Origin: DAISKN01 sp963716925
GTDB taxonomy: Bacteria; Acidobacteriota; Vicinamibacteria; Marinacidobacterales; SMYC01
Reading direction: 5' to 3'
DNA: 64,000 bases
NCBI GenBank assembly: GCA_963716925.1
Contig: CAVQUX010000015.1
Coordinates: 186,001 to 250,000 of the forward strand
The notes beneath the pieces are model-generated. The model was not told the DNA's origin, searched no databases, and saw only the letters and a program-made list of their open reading frames with translations. A program made the position numbers and the translations under genes. Below are positions 39,237-47,750 of the stretch, piece by piece (positions within the stretch are counted from its first letter, which is position 1; every line of letters starts with the position of its first letter).

Positions 39237-41048
39237 GTGGGATTCCGGGGAAAGCAGATCGCGACGCTCACGCTCGTGGCGGCGGTCGTCGCCCTCGCCA
39301 CGAGCCTCGTCAACCTCGCGGCGCTCGCGCAGCTCACCATCGACGAGAGCCGCTCGCGCGCCGAGCTCCTCGCGGAGACGCTGTACCACCAGGCCTCGCG
39401 GGTGATTCGCCAGCACGGTCGGGACGGGATCGACGAGGCGCTCGCTTCGGATCCCTCGCTCGCGAGCTACGCCGAGGGCGTCGTCGGCTATTCCCCGACG
39501 ATCATGTACGTCGCCATCACCACCGTCGTGGACGGCCGGGACGCGGCGCTCGTCCACAGCGATCCGTCCTCCAAGGGAAAGCCGGTTCCCCCGGCGCCGT
39601 CGCTCACGGAGTTCGCCGAGGAGAACCCGCTTTCGCAGCTCTGGGCCCTCGCCCGAGGGCATCAGGTCCTCGAGGTGAGCGTTCCTTTCGAGGTCGACGG
39701 ACAGCCGTTCGGCTCGGTGCGGGTGGCGATCTCGACGCTTCTGCTCCGCGAAGAGATCGCGGGGGCGATCGTGAGGAACGTCCTCCTGGCGACGGGCGCG
39801 GTCCTCGTGGCCTTCATCGCTTCGTTCTACCTCGCGAACCGGCTCCTCGCTCCCATCGAGATGCTCAGGCGCGAGCTCGTCCGAATCGATCCGGGAGAAG
39901 GCGAGCCGCCCCTCGACCTCAGAAACGAGGCGGACGTCAGCCGCGTCGCGGAGTTCTTTGCCTCGATGAGCCGGAGGCTCGCTGACGGAAGAAGCGGCCG
40001 CGAGGGCGAGTCCGGGTGGCTGTCGACGATGCTCGGCGGGCTTTCCGACGCCGTGGTGGTCGTCAACGGCCAGGGGCGCGTGCTCTCTCTCAACCGATCG
40101 GCGGAAAAGCTCCTCGGAAAACGCCGGGAGGAGCTCGAAGGGCGATCGATCACCGAGCTCCTTCCCCGCGATCATCCCATCGCCCGGGTCATCCAGCGGG
40201 CTCTGGACCGCGGCGAATCCCTCGGCCCCTCGAACGTCCGCATCGAAGACTCCGGGCGTCGCACGGTCTACGCTCTCTCCGCCCAGGTGCTGCGGGACGC
40301 GAGCGGCGTCTCCGGCGTCATGGTGAGCGCGCGCGACATGGACAAGCTCTCGCGGCTGGGCTCTCACCTCTCTTACTCTCAGAAGCTCGCGGCCCTGGGG
40401 AAGCTCACCTCCGGAGTCGCGCACGAGATCAAGAACCCGCTGAACGCCATGGTGATCCACGTGGCGCTCCTTCGGGAGAAGATCGCGCGCGCCGGGCCGC
40501 CGGACGCGAAGGCCTCCCTCGACACCCTCGAGCAGGAAATCCGCAGGCTCGATCGGGTGATCTCCGGCTTCCTCAAGTTCACCCGCCCCGAGGACCTGCA
40601 GTTGACGTCGGTGACCCTCCCCGAGCTCCTGGAGGAAGTAGTGCGGCTGGTCTCGGCGGAAGCCGAAGCCTCCCGCATCGCGATCACGACCGCGGTCTCG
40701 GGCGATCTTCCCCCGGTCTACGGCGACCGCGAGCTCTTGCAGCAGGTCTTCGTCAACCTGATGAGAAACGCGCTCGAGGCGATGCCGGAAGGCGGTCGGC
40801 TCGAGCTTTCGGCGCGGCCGGGGGAGGAGAACCTCGAGATCGCGGTGGCGGATACCGGTGTCGGTATCGACCCCGAGCTCATCGACAAGATCTTCGACCT
40901 GTACGTGACGACCAAGAGCAAGGGAAGTGGTATCGGTCTTTCCGTCGTCTATCGCATCGTCCAGCTTCACGGAGGAGAAATCACGGTAGAATCACGAAAG
41001 GGGGAAGGGGCTCGATTCCTGGTCCGGCTGCCCCAGGTGCCGGGCTGA
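39237..41048 (+). CDS. Sensor histidine kinase (two TM, HAMP, PAS, HisKA, HATPase)
   Basis: A 603-residue membrane kinase, paired with the NtrC regulator upstream. Helix 1 is residues about 10-32 and helix 2 about 178-205, enclosing a 145-residue periplasmic sensor region. A HAMP-like linker, a PAS domain (about 265-370: DAVVVVNGQGRVLSLNRSAE), then HisKA with the phosphorylated His396 in GVAHEIKNPLNAM, and a HATPase_c with N-box NLMRNALEAMPEGGR, VADTGVGIDP and SKGSGIGLSVVYRI follow. Known: the kinase phosphorylates its response regulator on signal. Translation starts at a GTG at 39237. The sensed stimulus is not evident. Confidence 0.93.
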   Translation: MGFRGKQIATLTLVAAVVALATSLVNLAALAQLTIDESRSRAELLAETLYHQASRVIRQHGRDGIDEALASDPSLASYAEGVVGYSPTIMYVAITTVVDGRDAALVHSDPSSKGKPVPPAPSLTEFAEENPLSQLWALARGHQVLEVSVPFEVDGQPFGSVRVAISTLLLREEIAGAIVRNVLLATGAVLVAFIASFYLANRLLAPIEMLRRELVRIDPGEGEPPLDLRNEADVSRVAEFFASMSRRLADGRSGREGESGWLSTMLGGLSDAVVVVNGQGRVLSLNRSAEKLLGKRREELEGRSITELLPRDHPIARVIQRALDRGESLGPSNVRIEDSGRRTVYALSAQVLRDASGVSGVMVSARDMDKLSRLGSHLSYSQKLAALGKLTSGVAHEIKNPLNAMVIHVALLREKIARAGPPDAKASLDTLEQEIRRLDRVISGFLKFTRPEDLQLTSVTLPELLEEVVRLVSAEAEASRIAITTAVSGDLPPVYGDRELLQQVFVNLMRNALEAMPEGGRLELSARPGEENLEIAVADTGVGIDPELIDKIFDLYVTTKSKGSGIGLSVVYRIVQLHGGEITVESRKGEGARFLVRLPQVPG

Positions 41049-41082
41049 GCGAGCGGGGTCCCGGCTCTCGGTGCCGAATTTC

Positions 41083-41640
41083 ATGCGCGCGTCGATCCAG
41101 GTCTGCCTGCGAGCCTCGTGTCTCTTTGTGCTTCTCTGGTCCGCGGCCGGCTGCGCCAGGGAGGTCAAAGCGGATTTCCCGAGACCGCCGGCGACCGCGT
41201 CCTTGCCGGCCCCCAAGGACTTGCCCGAGGAGATCCCGCCCACCGCGGCTCCCGAAGAGCCGGTGGCGACGGAGCCCGTCGACACCGCGCCCGAGACCGA
41301 GGACGAACCGGAGGAGCCTCCCGATGCCGCCCCGCGTCCGAGGCCGCAAGCACCTTCTCCCGAGGAGGCTCCGCCCGTTGCGCCTCCTTCGACGACCCTC
41401 GCTGGATCCACCGAGGTCGACCCCGAGCTCGCCTCGAAGCTCGAGCGCGCGAGCTCTCTTCTCCGATCGATAAGCCGAAGGATCCTGACTCCCGTGCAGG
41501 CGGAACAGCTCATCGCCGCCCGGGGCTTCGTCGCCCAGGCTCGCCAGGCGCTCGCGGAAGGCGACCCCCGCCGGGCTGTCGTCCTGATCGACAAGGGGCT
41601 GATTCTCGCCGAGGACGTCGATCGGCTGAGCCGGCCTTAG
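41083..41640 (+). CDS. Proline-rich lipoprotein, hypothetical
   Basis: A 185-residue protein with signal sequence and lipobox SAAGC (FVLLWSAAGC), so lipid-anchored. The next 90 residues are a proline/glutamate/alanine linker likely to be extended. The last 80 residues are helical (LERASSLLRSISRRILTPV then QARQALAEGDPRRAVVLIDKGLILAEDVD) and resemble a pair of TPR-like helices. I chose the ATG at 41083; a GTG at 41071 is four codons longer. It starts 34 bases after the histidine kinase, so it may belong to the same transcript. The function is unknown. Confidence 0.65.
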   Translation: MRASIQVCLRASCLFVLLWSAAGCAREVKADFPRPPATASLPAPKDLPEEIPPTAAPEEPVATEPVDTAPETEDEPEEPPDAAPRPRPQAPSPEEAPPVAPPSTTLAGSTEVDPELASKLERASSLLRSISRRILTPVQAEQLIAARGFVAQARQALAEGDPRRAVVLIDKGLILAEDVDRLSRP

Positions 41641-41835
41641 TTGGTGCGCTGTCTCCGACTACACTCCCGCCAAAAAACGGCAGACCGTCATCACTTTTCT
41701 ACACTCTCAGGCCGGGCCGCCTTTCGAGTCTCATTCGGAGAAGAACCGTGTTTTCAGGTCGTTCCAGCACCGGTGGGCTTCCCAGGGCTTTTGGTACGTG
41801 GATTGCTTTACTTCGGGGATGCGGAGGAAAAACCG

Positions 41836-42204
41836 ATGGTCCCTGGGATTCGGGTGCTCGTGGTCGAGGACAACGCGGCGATTCGGTCGAGCCTGACGCT
41901 CTTCCTCGAGCGGGAAGGGTTCGACGTGGTGGCCGTCGCGGAGTTCGCACGGGCTCAGGAGCTCATCGAGAAGGAGCTCTTCGACACCCTCATCACCGAC
42001 CTGGACCTCCCCGGAGGAACCGGGCTCGACCTCCTCGCGACGGCGCGGCAATTCCGGCCCCGGATGCGCTCGATTCTGATGACCGGCTACGGCTGCAGCG
42101 CCGTACGGAAGCAGGCGTCGGAGCTGGGACTGGCCGCCTATCTGGAAAAGCCGTTCGGTCCGGCCGAGCTGCTCTCGGCGTTGGGCGATCGCGGCGGAGC
42201 CTAG
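41836..42204 (+). CDS. Single-domain response regulator (CheY-like receiver)
   Basis: A 122-residue receiver domain with no output domain. The acid pocket is EDN at residues 11-13, the phosphoacceptor Asp55 is in LITDLDLPGG, the Thr/Ser switch is MTGYG and the lysine is in LEKPFG. GGAGG nine bases upstream fixes the ATG at 41836, whereas a frame-start at 41641 would add 65 unrelated residues. Known: such lone receivers act in phosphorelays or as protein-binding switches. It lies in the same direction as the NtrC/kinase pair with a 195-base gap containing no clear promoter. Confidence 0.9.
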   Translation: MVPGIRVLVVEDNAAIRSSLTLFLEREGFDVVAVAEFARAQELIEKELFDTLITDLDLPGGTGLDLLATARQFRPRMRSILMTGYGCSAVRKQASELGLAAYLEKPFGPAELLSALGDRGGA

Positions 42205-42207
42205 CCT

Positions 42208-42822
42208 CTACGGAAGCCGCATCCGGTCCTCGACCGATTCGACGCCGCTGACGCTCGCCACTCTCTCGAGCACTCTCGTCCGCAAGCTCGGAGACGGAAC
42301 GGTTCCCTCGACCACCACCGTGCCGCCGCGAGCGCTCACTTCGATCCGAAGCGGTCTCGTCTCCTTGTCGAGCCGCAGGGCGGCCTGTACCTTGGCGATC
42401 AGCGCAGCGTCGTCGATGGTCTCTCCCAGGGAGCGGGAGCTCCCGGATTCAGGGGGGAGCGAGGACTGGACCTCGAGGAGGTTCTCGACCGAGCGCACGC
42501 CCTCGACGCTTTCCGCAAGCGAGGCAGCGGCCGATTTCTCGGATTCCGCCCCTACGATTCCCCGCAGGATCACGTTTCCGGAACGGGCTTCGACGCGAAT
42601 CGCCCGATCGGCCAGCTCGCGATTCAACGCGTAGGCCGCTTTGACCGAGGCCACCACGGCGGCGTCCTCGACCGCCTCCTGCACGTATGGAAGTCGCCCG
42701 GATCGATAGAGATAGTAGACGGAGGCCGAGACGGCCAGAAGGACCAGCACCAGGACGCCCCGGAAGAACGTCCGAAGGAGCGCGCGCAGCACGACGAAGC
42801 TTACCGCAGCTTCTCCCCCCAT
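42208..42822 (-). CDS. BON-domain protein with N-terminal membrane anchor
   Basis: A 204-residue protein. A membrane anchor near residues 15-40 (FFRGVLVLVLLAVSASVYYL) is followed by two BON domains, roughly 50-115 (AAVVASVKAAYALNREL to SVEGVRSVENLLEV) and 130-204 (DDAALIAKVQAALRLD to SGVESVEDRMRL), with the repeated G-x-V-x-L-x-G strands. Known: BON domains are found in OsmY-like periplasmic proteins that bind phospholipid or cell wall. The start is taken at the ATG at 42822; a GTG at about 42795 is possible. It is divergent from the MoxR gene only 17 bases away. Confidence 0.8.
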   Translation of the reverse strand: MGGEAAVSFVVLRALLRTFFRGVLVLVLLAVSASVYYLYRSGRLPYVQEAVEDAAVVASVKAAYALNRELADRAIRVEARSGNVILRGIVGAESEKSAAASLAESVEGVRSVENLLEVQSSLPPESGSSRSLGETIDDAALIAKVQAALRLDKETRPLRIEVSARGGTVVVEGTVPSPSLRTRVLERVASVSGVESVEDRMRLP

Positions 42823-42827
42823 GTGGC

Positions 42828-42833
42828 TATAAT
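42828..42833 (+). promoter_or_regulatory. TATAAT -10 element six bases before the MoxR start
   Basis: A perfect TATAAT followed by CCAGGT and the ATG at 42840. No credible -35 is seen at 16-18 bases upstream. The position predicts a leaderless transcript. Confidence 0.55.
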
Positions 42834-42839
42834 CCAGGT

Positions 42840-44312
42840 ATGCCCAAACCCCGAACTCTAGGCGAGCTGTCCAAATCACCCTATTACGAGAAGCGAAACC
42901 GCACGGTGCGCGACGAGATGCGCGCGAACCTCCTTTCCCGGATGAAGGCCAAGGAGGAGCTCTTCCCCGGAATCGTGGGGTACGACGACACCGTCGGTCC
43001 CCAGATCGTGAACGCGCTGCTTTCCCGGCACCACTTCATCCTGCTCGGCCTGAGGGGCCAGGCGAAGACGAGAATCATCCGGGGGCTGACCCGGTTCCTC
43101 GACGACGAGGTGCCGACGGTCGCGGGATGCGAGATCCACGACGATCCTTACCGACCGATCTGCCGCGCGTGCCGCGTCGCTCTGGAGGAAAAGGGCGACG
43201 AGACCCCGATCCGGTGGCTCACGCGGGACGAGCGCTACGTCGAAAAGCTCGCGACCCCCGACGTCACCATCGCCGACATGATCGGCGACCTGGACCCGAT
43301 CCGGGCGGCGAGGAGCGGTCTCGATCTCTCGAACGAGCTCACGATCCACTACGGGCTCGTGCCCCGCGCCCATCGCGGGATCTTCGCCATCAACGAGCTT
43401 CCGGATCTGGCGAGCAAGATCCAGGTCGGCCTCTTCAACATCCTCCAGGAAGGCGACGTCCAGATAAAGGGGTACCCCATTCGCCTTCCTCTCGACGTGC
43501 TCATGGTGTTCACCGCGAACCCCGAGGACTACACCGCCCGAGGCCGCATCATCACCCCGCTCAAGGATCGGATCGGCTCGGAGATCCGGACGCACTACCC
43601 GTCGACGCTCGAGCAGTCCGTCGCCATCACGAGAAGCGAAGCCTGGACGGATCGCGGGCCTGGATTCGAGACCATGATCCCCTACTACCTGCGGGAGGTG
43701 GTGGACGAGGTCGCGATCCAGGCGAGGAAGGATCGAAGAGTCGACAAACGCTCCGGGGTATCGCAGAGGCTCGCGATCTCGCTTCTGGAGAACGTGGTCT
43801 CGAGCGCGGAGCGGCGAGCTCTCAAGCTCGGTGAGAACCGCCCCTACCCGCGAGTGGCCGACCTCTACGCGTCGCTTCCCGCGGTCACGGGGAAGCTGGA
43901 GCTCGAGTACGAAGGAGAGCTCAAGGGCGCCGAGGCCGTCGGTCGCGACCTGATCCGCAAGGCGGTGGGCCAGATCTTCCAGAAGTATGCGACGGCGAGC
44001 GACTTCGCCCCGGTCCTGAAGTGGTTCGAAGAGGGAGCCTGGCTCAGGCTTCCCGAGACTGCGGCTTCGAAGGACGCCCTGGAGTCGCTTTCGCGGATAC
44101 CGGGCCTCCTTTCCCGGGCATCTCTCCTGAACGTCGACGAGAGCCGGTCTCCCGCGGAGCGCGTCGCCGCCTGCGAGTTCCTGCTCGAAGGCCTCGCGGC
44201 CACCAAGCGCATCTCGCGCAACGAGGAGCGGGGCTATGGACGCAGCGAGGAGCGGGGGCGGCCCGAGATCGGGTACGAGGAAGTGGACAGCGGCAAGGGC
44301 CACTTGAACTGA
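42840..44312 (+). CDS. MoxR/ChlI-like AAA+ ATPase
   Basis: A 490-residue AAA+ protein. It has FPGIVGYDDTVGPQIVNALL, a Walker A GLRGQAKTR near residue 75, an inserted GCEIHDDPYRPICRAC segment with a pair of cysteines near 100-115, HRGIFAINELPDL (Walker B-like), VFTANPEDYTARGRI and the sensor-2-like SQRLAISLLENVV. Known: magnesium chelatase I-like ATPases act with VWA proteins to remodel or metallate target proteins. The VWA gene starts 11 bases later, so the pair forms the module. The target is not encoded next to it. A TATAAT at 42828 lies six bases before the ATG. Confidence 0.88.
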   Translation: MPKPRTLGELSKSPYYEKRNRTVRDEMRANLLSRMKAKEELFPGIVGYDDTVGPQIVNALLSRHHFILLGLRGQAKTRIIRGLTRFLDDEVPTVAGCEIHDDPYRPICRACRVALEEKGDETPIRWLTRDERYVEKLATPDVTIADMIGDLDPIRAARSGLDLSNELTIHYGLVPRAHRGIFAINELPDLASKIQVGLFNILQEGDVQIKGYPIRLPLDVLMVFTANPEDYTARGRIITPLKDRIGSEIRTHYPSTLEQSVAITRSEAWTDRGPGFETMIPYYLREVVDEVAIQARKDRRVDKRSGVSQRLAISLLENVVSSAERRALKLGENRPYPRVADLYASLPAVTGKLELEYEGELKGAEAVGRDLIRKAVGQIFQKYATASDFAPVLKWFEEGAWLRLPETAASKDALESLSRIPGLLSRASLLNVDESRSPAERVAACEFLLEGLAATKRISRNEERGYGRSEERGRPEIGYEEVDSGKGHLN

Positions 44313-44323
44313 GGCGTTACTTC

Positions 44324-45580
44324 ATGGCGACGACCAAGTACAGCAAGTACCGGCCGGACCCGTTCGAGGACATCGATCTCTCGGACCTCGTCGACGAGCT
44401 CTCGGACTACCTTCTCGACAGCGGCTTCGACCGGTATCAGTTCTCGGAGCTCTCCGAGAAGACGATGGAGTCGCTTCGCGAGGCGCTCCTGAAGGCGCTG
44501 CTGCGGCAGGGGACCATCACCCGCGACGACATCGAGCGGCTGATGGGCGACGCGGAGAGCTTCGAGGATTCGGAGCTCCGGAAGCTCCTCGATCGGTTGA
44601 TCCAGCGGATGCAGGACGAGGGATTCATCCGTATCTCGCCGCCCGATCCCAATCTCACCGCCGCAGGCGACCCCGATGCCGAAGGTCCGGGCGAGGTCGG
44701 GATGCCGCGGGGAAACGTGAAGTTCGAGCTCACCGACAAATCCATCGACTTTCTCGGCTTCAAGGCGCTTCGAGGGCTTCTCGGCGGTCTGGGGAAGGCG
44801 AGCTTCGGCCAGCACGAGACGAGGGAGCTCGCGACGGGAGTGGAGGTGGTGGGGAGCTCCAAGCCCTACGAGTTCGGCGATACGCTCAATCTGGACGTCT
44901 CGAGGACTCTCCTTTCCGCCGTCGGCAGAAAAGGGATCGGCGTTCCCATCGACCTGTCGTACGAGGACCTTCACGTGCACCAGTCGGAGTACCGGAGCTC
45001 GTGCGCGACGGTGCTCATGCTGGACTGCAGCCACAGCATGATCCTCTACGGCGAGGATCGCTTCACTCCGGCGAAGCGGGTGACGCTCGCGCTCTCCCAC
45101 TTGATCGCGACGCAGTTTCCGGGCGATCGGCTTCATCTGGTGCTGTTCCACGACAGCGCCGAGGAGGTGCCGCTCTCGCGCCTCCCCGCGGTGCGGGTGG
45201 GCCCGTTCCACACCAATACCGCCGAGGGACTGAGGCTCGCTCAGGAGATTCTTCTTCGCGAGCGCTCCGACATGCGGCAGATCATCATGATCACCGACGG
45301 CAAGCCCTCGGCGCTGACTCTCGAGGACGGACGGATCTACAAGAACCCCTTCGGTCTCGACCCCCTGATCCTCGATCAGACGCTCAAGCAGGTGGTCTCC
45401 TGCCGGCGCAAGGGCATCGTGATCAATACCTTCATGCTCGCGCGCGACTATTCTCTCGTCGGCTTCGTGCAGAAGGTGACGGAGATCGTCCAGGGCAAGG
45501 CCTACTTCACGACTCCGGCGTCCCTCGGGCAGTACGTGCTCATGGACTACGTGAAGAAGAAGACGAAGCTGGTGCATTAA
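44324..45580 (+). CDS. VWA-domain protein, partner of the MoxR ATPase (ChlD/CoxE-like)
   Basis: A 418-residue protein. The N-terminal 200 residues are helical with long charged segments (FEDIDLSDLVDELSDYLLD). The C-terminal VWA domain carries the MIDAS motif DCSHSM (VLMLDCSHSMILYGE), then the conserved threonine in GPFHTNTAEGLRLAQ and ITDGKPSA, ending with the helix YVLMDYVKKKTKLVH. Known: VWA proteins of this group are metal-dependent co-chaperones of MoxR/BchI ATPases. The two genes are 11 bases apart, so they should be co-translated. Confidence 0.88.
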   Translation: MATTKYSKYRPDPFEDIDLSDLVDELSDYLLDSGFDRYQFSELSEKTMESLREALLKALLRQGTITRDDIERLMGDAESFEDSELRKLLDRLIQRMQDEGFIRISPPDPNLTAAGDPDAEGPGEVGMPRGNVKFELTDKSIDFLGFKALRGLLGGLGKASFGQHETRELATGVEVVGSSKPYEFGDTLNLDVSRTLLSAVGRKGIGVPIDLSYEDLHVHQSEYRSSCATVLMLDCSHSMILYGEDRFTPAKRVTLALSHLIATQFPGDRLHLVLFHDSAEEVPLSRLPAVRVGPFHTNTAEGLRLAQEILLRERSDMRQIIMITDGKPSALTLEDGRIYKNPFGLDPLILDQTLKQVVSCRRKGIVINTFMLARDYSLVGFVQKVTEIVQGKAYFTTPASLGQYVLMDYVKKKTKLVH

Positions 45581-45608
45581 TCAAGGCTCGCCTCGCTCTT
45601 CGATTAGT

Positions 45609-45720
45609 GCGGTGGGGCCCCACCCCCACCGCTCTCAGCTGAAGGCTCCGCTCGGCTCGCTCCCCGCGCTCCTCGCGCGGGGGGGATGGGGGCCCTCCGG
45701 GCCCCGCCGTCCGCTGGAGG
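45609..45720. other. GC-rich intergenic region with hairpins
   Basis: After the VWA gene there is a region of inverted repeats: GCGGTGGGG (45609-45617) against CCCCACCGC (about 45624-45632), and GGGCCC/GGGCCC-type repeats near 45686-45708. No U tract follows the first hairpin, but termination of the MoxR-VWA transcript is the likely role. A dispersed GC-rich repeat cannot be ruled out. No gene is seen in 45581-45785. Confidence 0.5.
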
Positions 45721-45785
45721 CAGATTGCGAGCCCTCGGGTGACCCGGTATCATGGGAAATCCATCTCACAATCGAGGGCCGTCCG

Positions 45786-46136
45786 ATGTCGAACGAGTGG
45801 CAGGGGGAGGAGCGTCGCGCGCATCCCCGCGTCTCGCTGAAGGAAAGCGAAAGCCCCTCCCGGGTGGTCGCGAGCACCATCGTGGACCTTTCGCTTTCGG
45901 GCGCCCTGCTGGAGGTGGGATCGACCCTGCCCCCCAGGACCCGCTATACAGTCCGGCTCGAGCGAGCGGAGGGCGGGCCGCTCGAGCTCTCCGGAGAAGT
46001 CGTGCGGAGCTACGTGCACGGCTTCGAAAAGGACGAAAAGGGCCTGCCCGCCGTCAAATACCGGGCAGCAATACAGTTCGTGGACGTCGATCCGGAGACC
46101 AAGGACGACCTCGAGCGACTGCTCACCCCCGCCTGA
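45786..46136 (+). CDS. Stand-alone PilZ-domain protein
   Basis: A 116-residue single PilZ domain. EERRAHPRVSLKE supplies the RxxxR element and VDLSLSGALLEVG the DxSxxG element of the c-di-GMP site. The ATG at 45786 is chosen because the arginine motif then falls at residues 8-14, as in the two other PilZ proteins here; the 58-residue upstream extension lies in the GC-rich intergenic area. No clear ribosome site precedes it. The next 250 bases (46137-46388) hold no gene that I can support. Confidence 0.87.
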   Translation: MSNEWQGEERRAHPRVSLKESESPSRVVASTIVDLSLSGALLEVGSTLPPRTRYTVRLERAEGGPLELSGEVVRSYVHGFEKDEKGLPAVKYRAAIQFVDVDPETKDDLERLLTPA

Positions 46137-46388
46137 CGATCTGCTCTTACCCGAAGTATTTCAATCGGTTGCCGCATTTCCGGCCGGAGAAGTCAGACTT
46201 TCTACCCGGCATAACGTATTTGCGAACGGGAATCCGTCGTGCTTAATATGGTTTTGGATGGGCGAGGGCTCACCGATACTTACTGAATGAGACTGGGACC
46301 ACAAGCTGTGCTCGGAAACGAGCGCACGCTCTTCATAGAACCACTCCTTGTCTTAACCCACCTATAAATCAACCCTCGCCCTCCTTTT

Positions 46389-47522
46389 TCATTTCCGGAG
46401 GGCCGAGCAGCCCTTCGCGCTTTCGGTCCAGAGGGCCTCTCCTTTCTCCGTAACCACCCGGCGCGGGTTCTCGGGATCGGCCGCATAGTGGTCCTTCGTC
46501 GGCCGTCCGCCCTCGCGCAGCCAGGAAGCAAGATCGAGGGCCACTTCGCGCGAAGGCCCCCATTGCAGGTTGTGACCGAAATCGTCTTCCTGAAGGCCGG
46601 AAGCGGGAAGAGGCCGTGTTCCGTACTGCTTGAAAACGTAGCTCGTTCGGCAGGAGGCGACGGCGCGGTCGAGCGAGGCGAGAAGATCGTCCTGGTAAGG
46701 TGAGCGGGGAACCACGTTGTCCTGCGTCGCCCAGAGGACGAGCGTCGGGACCGTCAGCTGCTCCAGCCGCTCGCGGTTGTCGAAGGAAAGCAAGGCGCGC
46801 GCCGCGCCGAGCCAGGTGGCGAGCGGAATCCGGGCCGTCTCACGCGCTATCGCCGCCAGGTAGTTGGGATCGGCGGTCGGATCGGTGACCCAGTTCTCGA
46901 GCATCCACTTCTCCGCCTCGGGATCGGCGTCGACGGGAGCGAGCTCGTAGACGTCTTCGGGAAATCGATACCCCTTCCGCACCAAGGCTTCCTTCCAGGC
47001 ACCCTCGGCCCGGTCGCCGAGCAGAAAGTCACGGAGGACGGGACCATCGATCATGCTCGCGAAGCCGGCGATGAGAACGAGACGTCGCACACGCTCCGGC
47101 CGGTCGAGCGCCAGGAGTTGCGCGACGGCCGTGCCCATGGAGTGCCCAACGACGTGCGCGCGCTCGATGCCCAGGGCATCCAGGAGGGCGACGACGTCGG
47201 CGGCGAAATCCTCGGGACGGAAACACTCTTCGGGGGTTTTGCGGCAGTTCGGCCCTTTTGGTAGCGACGTTCCGCCGTGCCCGCGCTGATCGAGGGCGAT
47301 GAGACGGAGCTCCGGCCTGAGTGCGGCGAGGTGCTCCATCGTCGGGTAGAACGAGCGACTGCTGTCGGTAATCCCGTGAAGCAGGATCACCGGTTCCCCC
47401 GCGGGGTTCCCGGCCTCCACGTACTTCATGGAGATGCCCGTCGCCAGTTCGACGGATCTCTTTTCGAACGGCTGCGCAAGCGGCAGGAACAGGCCGAGAA
47501 CGGAGAGCGAGATCGTGACCAT
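46389..47522 (-). CDS. Alpha/beta-hydrolase family protein, probably secreted
   Basis: A 377-residue protein with an N-terminal signal-like hydrophobic segment (VTISLSVLGLFLPLAQ). The alpha/beta-hydrolase fold shows VILLHGITDSSRS (oxyanion hole), the nucleophile Ser in GHSMGTAVAQ near residue 148, the acid in ATQDNVVP and the histidine in DFGHNLQW near 330, giving a complete triad. Known: this is a broad family of esterases, lipases and epoxide hydrolases, so the substrate is unclear. The ATG at 47522 has GGGAGGTC six bases upstream. It is divergent from the tRNA-Ala gene. Confidence 0.9.
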   Translation of the reverse strand: MVTISLSVLGLFLPLAQPFEKRSVELATGISMKYVEAGNPAGEPVILLHGITDSSRSFYPTMEHLAALRPELRLIALDQRGHGGTSLPKGPNCRKTPEECFRPEDFAADVVALLDALGIERAHVVGHSMGTAVAQLLALDRPERVRRLVLIAGFASMIDGPVLRDFLLGDRAEGAWKEALVRKGYRFPEDVYELAPVDADPEAEKWMLENWVTDPTADPNYLAAIARETARIPLATWLGAARALLSFDNRERLEQLTVPTLVLWATQDNVVPRSPYQDDLLASLDRAVASCRTSYVFKQYGTRPLPASGLQEDDFGHNLQWGPSREVALDLASWLREGGRPTKDHYAADPENPRRVVTEKGEALWTESAKGCSALRK

Positions 47523-47578
47523 GCGAGACCTCCCTGGAAAGATTACGCGCGCGAGGGGAGAGCCCGCCAGACCTTTCC

Positions 47579-47607
47579 TTGACGCGCCCGGGCCGCTTCG
47601 CTACGAT
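47579..47607 (+). promoter_or_regulatory. Promoter of tRNA-Ala
   Basis: TTGACG (47579-47584), a 17-base spacer and TACGAT (47602-47607) give a good sigma-70 promoter 15 bases before the tRNA. Confidence 0.75.
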
Positions 47608-47622
47608 GAAACGCTCGTTTGT

Positions 47623-47698
47623 GGGGCTGTGGCGCAGTTGGGAGCGCGCCTGAATGGCATTCAGGAGGTCATGGGTTCGATCCCCATCAGCTCCACCA
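47623..47698 (+). tRNA. tRNA-Ala (anticodon GGC)
   Basis: A 76-base tRNA including an encoded CCA. The acceptor GGGGCTG pairs with CAGCTCC. The anticodon arm is CCTGA-ATGGCAT-TCAGG, giving anticodon GGC for alanine GCC/GCU codons. The T arm is ATGGG-TTCGATC-CCCAT. G-T pairing is tolerated in the acceptor stem. A near-consensus promoter lies upstream. Confidence 0.95.
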
Positions 47699-47750
47699 AA
47701 CGGCCTTGATGAGACATACTCTCTAGGACCGCACCGGCGGTTCGAAGAGT

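Noticed and set aside
41641..41835. N-terminal extension of the lone receiver protein
   Set aside because: The first 65 codons have no receiver-domain similarity, and the GGAGG at 41822-41826 precedes the ATG at 41836.
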